Origin: Agapanthus africanus
Lineage: Eukaryota; Streptophyta; Magnoliopsida; Asparagales; Amaryllidaceae
Length of the DNA stretch: 64,000 nt
Direction of reading: 5' to 3'
Assembly: GCA_030015575.1 (NCBI GenBank)
Contig: CM057340.1
Location: 756,717,632-756,781,631 of the forward strand
The notes beneath the pieces were generated by a model. The model did not search any database. It was given only the letters and a program-made list of their open reading frames with translations, and was not told where the DNA came from. Below are positions 57,774 to 64,000 of this stretch, piece by piece. Position 1 is the first letter of the stretch. Each line of letters opens with the position of its first letter. The position numbers were made by a program, and so were the translations under genes.

Positions 57774-59573
57774 CTAGAAACAAATTATATACAAAACAAA
57801 AAGGAAAACAAAAAAAAATATATACAAAAAAGATGTCCCCCCCAAACTTAAGTAAAACAGTGTTTCCACTATTAAGCGTTGAAGTTTAGGATTAGGGGGG
57901 AAAGAGAATAGTATTAATCTATACAAGGCCTTACACAGGCCAAAAGTGAGCACCAACCATTCAAAGATCTTATCATGATAAAGCAGTGGTTGGTCAAATA
58001 AGGCGTAGAGAAAAGAAATGGAGAATACGCGTGACCGTATGGAGATAGAAGCAGGGTACGGTCTCGGTATATCAGAAGAAGAAGAATGGCGGAAGGGAAA
58101 AAGAAGTGGAGTACGAACTTGAGGGTGCAAATGGAGAGAATAAATTAGCACAATTTGTGATGACCGATGTGTGAAAAGCGATTGTGCTAATATATTTACC
58201 CGTCGAGAAATGGGGTCAAATCCCTCAAGATTCGTAAGAAACCATGGGTACGCCGAACTTGGTAAACCAGACATATGAAATGTAAGTGAGACGGGTTCTT
58301 GCAAGGTCGGAACGATGGAAAGGATGGAGGAAAGTGATCGAGGAGGGGTATCGGTTAAGGTTTCGGGAGGGTGCACACAGTCAATGAAAAGAACAGGATG
58401 AATTAGAAAATCCGCCTCATCAATTAAAACTGTTTCATCCTCAGTACTATCCTCAATATTCTCCTCAAAATTTATCTCCTCCATGCTTATTTCATCAAAA
58501 TCCAGACGCATATAGGGTTCGGAAAAAACATTTAATGACTCGGGATGATGAATTGGAGAGAAAAACTCAGCCAAATCTGCGGGTTCATCATCCAAAATAG
58601 TCCCAGCGTCAATATCCTCAATCAAGTGAAAATCTATATTCTCAGGCACCTCAACAAAAGCATAGATATCAATCAATTCAGGTTCTAGGGTGGAGGTGTA
58701 GAGGTCAAAAGGATTGGGTGTGGTTTCACTTGGCAAGGTCCTTTCACAATCGGGTAAATCAAACACTACAAAGTCCCACAACTCATTAAACATTCTATCT
58801 TCAATTGATAATTCAGTTGGGACACTTGATAGACTTTCAACACAGGAGTTGTGGGATTCAATTTGAAACGGGTAGGTTTGATTTGGAAAGGGGTACAGCT
58901 CACTCTCTCCACTCAAATTCACAGCCTGTCCGACCGCCTCTTCATACATTGGAAAATTTGGAGCTAGTTGAAAACTAGCTACCGGGTCACTAGGTTGTAT
59001 GAGGGCGGCCATGGACGCATCCAAATCCATCATCTGTTGGTACGACGCTACCCTAAAGTCTTCCAAAGACTGTTCCAGACTAGACATGGGTTGGGAAGGG
59101 GTTTCAGTAAAAGATTCAAAGTTGTTTGGATACTGAAAATACCCAAATGGCGGTTCTGAAGCAATGTCTAGGGAAGGTGAAAAAGTAGGGTAGGATTGGT
59201 AGGAATTGAATGGCTGGATAGGAGCAGGATCAACATTTGGATAGGAAGGTGAATGGAATTGTTGATCCCAAGAATTTGAAGTGGTGAAAGGAGTGAAAGA
59301 TCGGCTACGGGATTGTTCAATACGTTCAGCGATGGACAAAGGACGACTTGCAAAAGGGGTATCAACATAAGCGGGTGGGGGAGGTTGAAAAGGTTGATAC
59401 AGAGTGGATTGCGAAGGGCAAGTGTTTGTCCTAGACGCGTCTATCCGATCTTTCAAAGAGATTTTGGGCATGGAGGGATCGTTTGACATTCGGCCAAAGC
59501 AAGAACCGTAAGAAGTAATGTCTGGTTGAGGGTACCAAAGTTCGGCAAGAGTTTTGCGAGGTGGGGTACCCAT
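57774..59573 (-). CDS. Intact 599-codon ORF of unknown function in E
   Basis: The only long undamaged frame in the window, starting at ATG 59573. I do not recognise it: no gag core, knuckle, protease, RT or integrase motif. It is rich in Pro, Ser, Phe and acidic residues. Three copies of a short motif occur: ISLKDRIDASR (38-48), LSIAERIEQSR (79-89) and LSIEDRM (255-261). A strongly acidic Leu/Ile-rich stretch spans about 299-391, and the last 20 residues are hydrophobic. That tail is read through the polypurine-like GGGGGG motif and T-rich DNA, so it may be incidental. It sits where F has gag-pol. A structural or accessory protein is possible. Confidence 0.7.
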   Translation of the reverse strand: MGTPPRKTLAELWYPQPDITSYGSCFGRMSNDPSMPKISLKDRIDASRTNTCPSQSTLYQPFQPPPPAYVDTPFASRPLSIAERIEQSRSRSFTPFTTSNSWDQQFHSPSYPNVDPAPIQPFNSYQSYPTFSPSLDIASEPPFGYFQYPNNFESFTETPSQPMSSLEQSLEDFRVASYQQMMDLDASMAALIQPSDPVASFQLAPNFPMYEEAVGQAVNLSGESELYPFPNQTYPFQIESHNSCVESLSSVPTELSIEDRMFNELWDFVVFDLPDCERTLPSETTPNPFDLYTSTLEPELIDIYAFVEVPENIDFHLIEDIDAGTILDDEPADLAEFFSPIHHPESLNVFSEPYMRLDFDEISMEEINFEENIEDSTEDETVLIDEADFLIHPVLFIDCVHPPETLTDTPPRSLSSILSIVPTLQEPVSLTFHMSGLPSSAYPWFLTNLEGFDPISRRVNILAQSLFTHRSSQIVLIYSLHLHPQVRTPLLFPFRHSSSSDIPRPYPASISIRSRVFSISFLYALFDQPLLYHDKIFEWLVLTFGLCKALYRLILFSFPPNPKLQRLIVETLFYLSLGGTSFLYIFFFVFLFVLYIICF

Positions 59574-60614
59574 GATATGAAGAGAAAGAAAGAAAGGCAG
59601 AGAAAAGAAAGGGGAAAAATGAATGTTTTTTTTTTTTAGATATTAACAAAAGAATGAAATATACACACAAAAAAGAATAGGGACAAAAACAATCACGACA
59701 CGAAAATACCACACACCTAATCGTTCTAGGGTTCACCTAGGTCAACCAGACCTGCTCCAGAACTTGATTGTCGAAGTAAAACTGTGTCGAGAAACGGGCT
59801 CAAGATACACTGATCACAAGGCCAGGTAAGTGCAGAGATAAGGGGAGGTTTTCCAACGCTTTCGCGAAATTTCTTAATTAAATAACCCTTTCTCTTTTGG
59901 CGGTTTCCCCGTTAACACTTTCCTAGACACCCCGTAAACAATATACCGTTAAGCGAGGTTCTAAACACAGTTAACTTCTCCTAGTGAGCGCGAAGTCCTT
60001 AAGGCTTAAAGTCTAATTTCTTTTAAAATTTGTGCGGGTAAACGTTATGCTCAAGTTCGTGATTTGTGGGCCACGGAAAAGGTGATGAAATCCTTTACCG
60101 TATATTGTGGGGTTCGCTTGCCCTTAAGTCCGTATTAATGTATGCAATGCGCAATTCAATAAAAATTCTATAAAGAATCAAACAATCGTTTTTTAGTTTA
60201 AGCGCGGCACTGCAACAAATACGGGTTAGTCAATTTTTTAGCGTTTGCTAGCGAACTTACAAAGAATCCTGCAAAGAATAGAATATTGGATGCGTCGGAT
60301 TTGAGAAGAAGGTGTTAGAAAAGTACGTACCGTTAAGATTTTGGGTTAGGAAACCCCCGTTGAATCAAATCCGGTAATCTTGAAAAGTTCGCTTGCGCGG
60401 GTCAAACTACCCGGATCTTTGGCACTGTACTTTGCAATCACCTTAGCCTTGAATGTACACTTTGCTCCCCACAATCGCAGTTTGCAAATCTGCAAAAATC
60501 TGCACTCTTGCCCACAAAAATGATAAAAAAAAAACAAAAAGAATATTTTTTTTTTATAAATATATACAAAAAGAATATTAACCCGAATAACAAGAAAGAA
60601 AATACGCTACCGTC
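59574..60614 (-). other. 5' leader of E
   Basis: No gene. Homologous in patches to F's leader: GACCTAGGTGAACCCTAGAA near 59735 on the minus strand, and GGGTTAAT after the PBS. It shows that E arose from an Athila-like parent. Confidence 0.7.
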
Positions 60615-60632
60615 TCCCCGGCAACGGCGCCA
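60615..60632 (-). promoter_or_regulatory. Primer binding site of E (tRNA-Asp type)
   Basis: On the minus strand TGGCGCCGTTGCCGGGGA, two bases inside LTR 2. It matches F's site with one change. Confidence 0.9.
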
Positions 60633-60634
60633 TT

Positions 60635-62323
60635 TGATTGAAAGAATTAAAGTTAACCGCAATCAAGACGGTGTCGCTATGCAGCTAGCCGGTTGAGCAC
60701 GGGTCGGTCCACAGGGAGATGGTTGTATGTCCTTTCTTGTCTTAGACGAGTCAATAAAGAATTTGTGTATGTTTGTTTTTAACTTATGTGTTTATTTGCA
60801 AGTATAAAGTTGTTAAGAAAAGATACGAGATTGTAAGCTAAGGAAATCCGTACTCAAAACCTTTGAGCCGAGTCTTGACCAATTGAAGCTAAAGCAATCG
60901 GAAACAACGTGGATTAGGGGATTTAAGCGCGGTATTCGTGGAATACGGCTTATTTACCTTTGTCCTTCCGTTCTTTTCTCTTGGTTTCGCCTCCGGCCAA
61001 ACCGAACGCAACCGGTCGTGGTTAGGAATCACCGTTACCTTGTCAGGGTAGGGTGCCTAACGGAGCGCTTGCGTATGGTTTGGGCGGAGTTCAATAGAAA
61101 ATAAGGGGAAAAGGAAATGAGCAAAGAAATGTTAACTTACAATATCATATGGATTCTTAACAACAACAATAAATACAACATTCACAAAATGAACAAAAGA
61201 GAGCAAAAGAAAAGATAAACAAAGAAAAGAAAAGATTACAAGAAAGAAAGTGCATGAATTAAATTGCAAGAAAGTAAAGCAAGGTAATAAAAAGCAAGTA
61301 ATAAATAAGCAAATAAAAAGAATAAGAAACTAGGACTCAAAACAAGCATGTGATCAATAATCAACCCTTAAACTTGCAAGCTCAATCAAGAGGTTGCAAG
61401 ATCAAGGGAAGGGTAGAGAACGCATGTGAAATGAAGTGCTAATTCCATGAAAGAATACGACCCTTGAGATCAATAACTAACCCTTAACCATTCAAGCTCA
61501 ATGAAGAGGTTGAATGATCAAGAGAAAGCAAGAATCTCAAGGGGAAGAAGAAACAAAAGAGAATGATACAAAACCCTCATCTTCATTGATCTCCCACTCA
61601 AAAAGCTCTCACTACAATTTTCATGGAAAAAGAATGAAGAAGAAGAAGAAAAACTATACAAAAGACTACAAAAGAAGAACAAAAGAATGACCCTTGGTTG
61701 GGCTCAGATCTGCTGTATTTATAGGCAGGGAAATGAAACCCTAGGGGAAAATTCTGACACAATATGAAGTCCCCAAAATGCCCAGAAAAAACGACAGGGA
61801 GAGGGGCCCACATGGCCGCGGATCCGCGGCCAATACCCCCTATTGGCCGCGGATCCGCGGCTATATAGGTGAGTTAGGTCATGGTATTTTTGGTGCTTCC
61901 CTGGTTTCTTGTCCCCTGTTGTCTGGTACATATATTTTCTGAAAATACTTTCACATTGCTTCCAGAATTTCTGTTGAGGAAAGGTGGACTTTTGTGGATG
62001 CTTTTGTCATGATTGCCTCGAGCTCCGCGTAGATTTCTTGGAACTTGTTGTTGCCATTGAGCCTTGTACATGAAGGTGACATTGATTTGATATTTTGTCT
62101 TCCTAAACTGGTATCTGGCAACATACGGATGACGAGCGGAGACCGTGTTTTCTCAGTGGTTGGCAGGAACCCGGATTTTGTCGTGTTTTCCATGAATTTC
62201 ACCGTTTTAGAACCGAGAACCTGTATCCTGCAAATATGTAACAAACACGGATTAAAAGCACCTACCTATAAACAACCGAGCGTAAGAATGGGCGGTATAA
62301 AATGTAGTATTCTGTGATGAACA
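60635..62323 (-). repeat. E LTR 2 (5' LTR of the complete unit, shared)
   Basis: 1689 bp, nearly identical to LTR 1. It serves as 5' LTR for the unit to its left and as 3' LTR for the partial unit to its right. Double dyad at 61814-61861; TATAAATA at 61723-61716 on the minus strand. Confidence 0.95.
61814..61861. repeat. GC-rich double-dyad palindrome in E LTR 2
   Basis: Same sequence as at 55919-55966, so the module is stable between these two LTRs, in contrast with F. Confidence 0.97.
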
Positions 62324-63674
62324 AATACCCCCAAACTTAACTTTTGCTCGTCCCGAGCAAAACCAATTATTCACAAAAAAATAAAATCCTAACCGCACTT
62401 TCGCAGGGAACGCGATTGCACTGAGCGCGTGCAACAAGCCGTTAAACCTCTAGGTGTCCCTAGTAGGAGGAGTGTTGTCTCCTGTGGGTTTTCAGCGGAT
62501 ACTACCCACAAAATCCCGTCAATCTAGTGTCATAAGTTAACATCGATTCTACTCCTATAGCTTAGTATTTACGTTAGAAATTCTATCATCCTAAGTTAGA
62601 AATATCCAACCCTTATTTTTCACACCTCCTATCTATTTACCCTTAGATTATATACGTTCCAAAAAAGTTTAGAAATATGTCGGTTCTCCTGAGTTTTCCT
62701 TCTAAAGCGTGGCCTCAAATCAGGGATTTTTATCAACTTTACAGAAAACACAAGTCTTATTCTTCATTTCTATCTTTTATTCAAACATCGATTGTATACC
62801 CCTACGTGTGTGTATATTTGCACCCCTACACTTAAGAATTCAATTCAAGCTATAATACCCTTGCCCTAATACCTAATACTACTTCTTTTCATTAAGGATG
62901 GACGGATTTGCTCACACACCTTTCATGCGACTATTAATGCTTCTTGAGGCACTAACGACCGATTACTGAATGTGTGAACTTAAAGCGTAAATAGCAGTTT
63001 CCAGGTCTTGACTTTATTCTATTTTTTCTTTTTCTTTTTCTTTTTCTTTTTCTTTTTCTTTTTCAAGACCGGATATATCTTTCAACATGCTCTTTTGGTG
63101 TTTAGCTTTAAATACCGTTTTTCCTTTCATACTAGGCTTTCAAGCAAGAGTATTTCTAGGTATCCTCTACTATCCCAAGTTTCAAGGTGCGTGTAAGTGC
63201 AGTTTGTAAGGTATATACTTTCTAAATTTGAACTCAAGAAAAGAAACTATTTTTCAGACTTATCCTTCAGTAAAGCTTCAATACTTTCCCTTCATCTTGA
63301 CTTAACTCAAGAACTGAACTCAAGATTACCTATTTCTCAAAAAAAACTGTAAGGACGTATACTTACCAAAGTTAGACAGAATGAGGGTTATTTTTAGGGT
63401 TTTCAATTCCTAAGCCTAGAATTTAGTTATTTCTATCATATCAACTAAACTTTCGGAATAAAGATCTAAGTTACCCTATTAGCTAACTTGACGACAAAGT
63501 TTTTATATTTTTTGGAAAATTTTTAATTTTTGTGGGTTTTTAATAGGGTATGCAAATGCAAAATATACAAATGAATGCGAAGGAAGAAAGCTTACTGAGC
63601 ACACCCCCAAACTTAAACTTGACAGTGCCCTCACTGTCAGGCTACACCAAGAGGGTCAAAATTGTCGGCGCTCC
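62324..63674 (-). other. 3' noncoding region of the second E unit
   Basis: Repeats 56429-57773 with few differences; one extra TTTTTC unit gives most of the offset change. Confidence 0.9.
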
Positions 63675-64000
63675 CTAGAAACAAATTATATACAAAACAA
63701 AAAGGAAAACAAAAAAAAATATATACAAAAAAGATGTCCCCCCCAAACTTAAGTAAAACAGTGTTTCCACTATTAAGCGTTGAAGTTTAGGATTAGGGGG
63801 GAAAGAGAATAGTATTAATCTATACAAGGCCTTACACAGGCCAAAAGTGAGCACCAACCATTCAAAGATCTTATCATGATAAAGCAGTGGTTGGTCAAAT
63901 AAGGCGTAGAGAAAAGAAATGGAGAATACGCGTGACCGTATGGAGATAGAAGCAGGGTACGGTCTCGGTATATCAGAAGAAGAAGAATGGCGGAAGGGAA
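63675..64000 (-). CDS. C-terminal end of the E ORF, second unit (cut by window edge)
   Basis: Matches the last 108 codons of the ORF at 57774-59573, with the frame open to the window edge, so the second unit also appears intact as far as seen. It includes the hydrophobic C-terminal tail. Start and most of the coding region lie beyond 64000. Two near-identical open copies suggest recent amplification and give material to test for selection on the protein. Confidence 0.7.
   Translation of the reverse strand, partial: PFRHSSSSDIPRPYPASISIRSRVFSISFLYALFDQPLLYHDKIFEWLVLTFGLCKALYRLILFSFPPNPKLQRLIVETLFYLSLGGTSFLYIFFFVFLFVLYIICF

Larger units (their letters stand above)
54741..64000 (-). mobile_element. 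Non-autonomous Athila-related element E, tandem shared-LTR array
   Basis: Minus-strand element. LTRs of 1688 bp (54741-56428) and 1689 bp (60635-62323) enclose a 4.2-kb internal region with PBS, leader, one ORF and the 3' region. To the right of the second LTR the internal sequence begins again (62324-64000 matches 56429-58099), so at least two units share an LTR; a third LTR probably lies beyond the window. There is no RT, RNase H, integrase or protease. LTR ends, PBS, leader and polypurine region resemble F. It inserted into D's RT region. Confidence 0.9.

Noticed and set aside
58968-59368. Other ORFs overlapping the E gene (58968-59159 plus strand, 59168-59368 minus strand)
   Set aside because: Shadows of the 599-codon frame with no independent support.

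Overview
The window is nuclear DNA from a flowering plant with a transposon-rich genome. The elements belong to lineages known from seed plants: Ty3-gypsy Tat, Athila and Tekay (a chromovirus), and Ty1-copia Angela. I see no cellular host gene, tRNA or rRNA gene, CRISPR array or bacterial feature. The species cannot be named from this sequence.

The window is one nest of LTR retrotransposons, lettered here by element. A (Tat/Ogre-like, + strand) is the oldest and is cut into three pieces: about 2790-8677 (gag, protease), 28295-29787 (RT, first RNase H) and 41735-47751 (second RNase H, integrase, repeat-rich 3' region, antisense gene). A repeat-rich block at 669-2830 may be its 5' LTR, and a copia tail lies at 1-668. 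B (Tekay chromovirus, gag-less) split A at about 8678/28295. C (Angela-type copia, gag-less, LTRs of 2188 and 2186 bp, TSD TACCT) sits inside B's 3' LTR at 17175-27501. F (Athila, TSD CATGC) split A between its two RNase H domains at 29788-41734. D (same Angela family as C, badly decayed) entered A's antisense gene at 47752. E (minus strand, 54741 to the window end) entered D's RT region. E is a non-autonomous relative of F arranged as LTR-internal-LTR-internal, with one intact 599-codon ORF of unknown function.

Most pol genes are broken by in-frame stops and frameshifts, so the autonomous elements look dead. F pol is nearly open, but its integrase has lost the catalytic Glu. The E ORF is the only long undamaged reading frame. 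It probably depends on enzymes supplied in trans by F-like Athila relatives, because E shares F's LTR ends, tRNA-Asp-type primer site, 5' leader and polypurine-tract region.

The most unusual signals are these. (1) A GC-rich double-dyad palindrome (GCCGCGG-NN-CCGCGGC, twice, 12-14 nt apart) occurs in Athila LTRs and leader and also in copia leaders, and differs in copy number between the two LTRs of one element. (2) A chain of more than 15 short perfect hairpins lies around the putative Tat promoter. (3) An antisense gene in the Tat 3' region carries four GT-AG introns and a poly(A) signal. (4) E has an unrecognised ORF and a tandem shared-LTR structure. (5) The Angela family replaces gag with a conserved leader of 2.6-3 kb ending in a splice-acceptor-like site.
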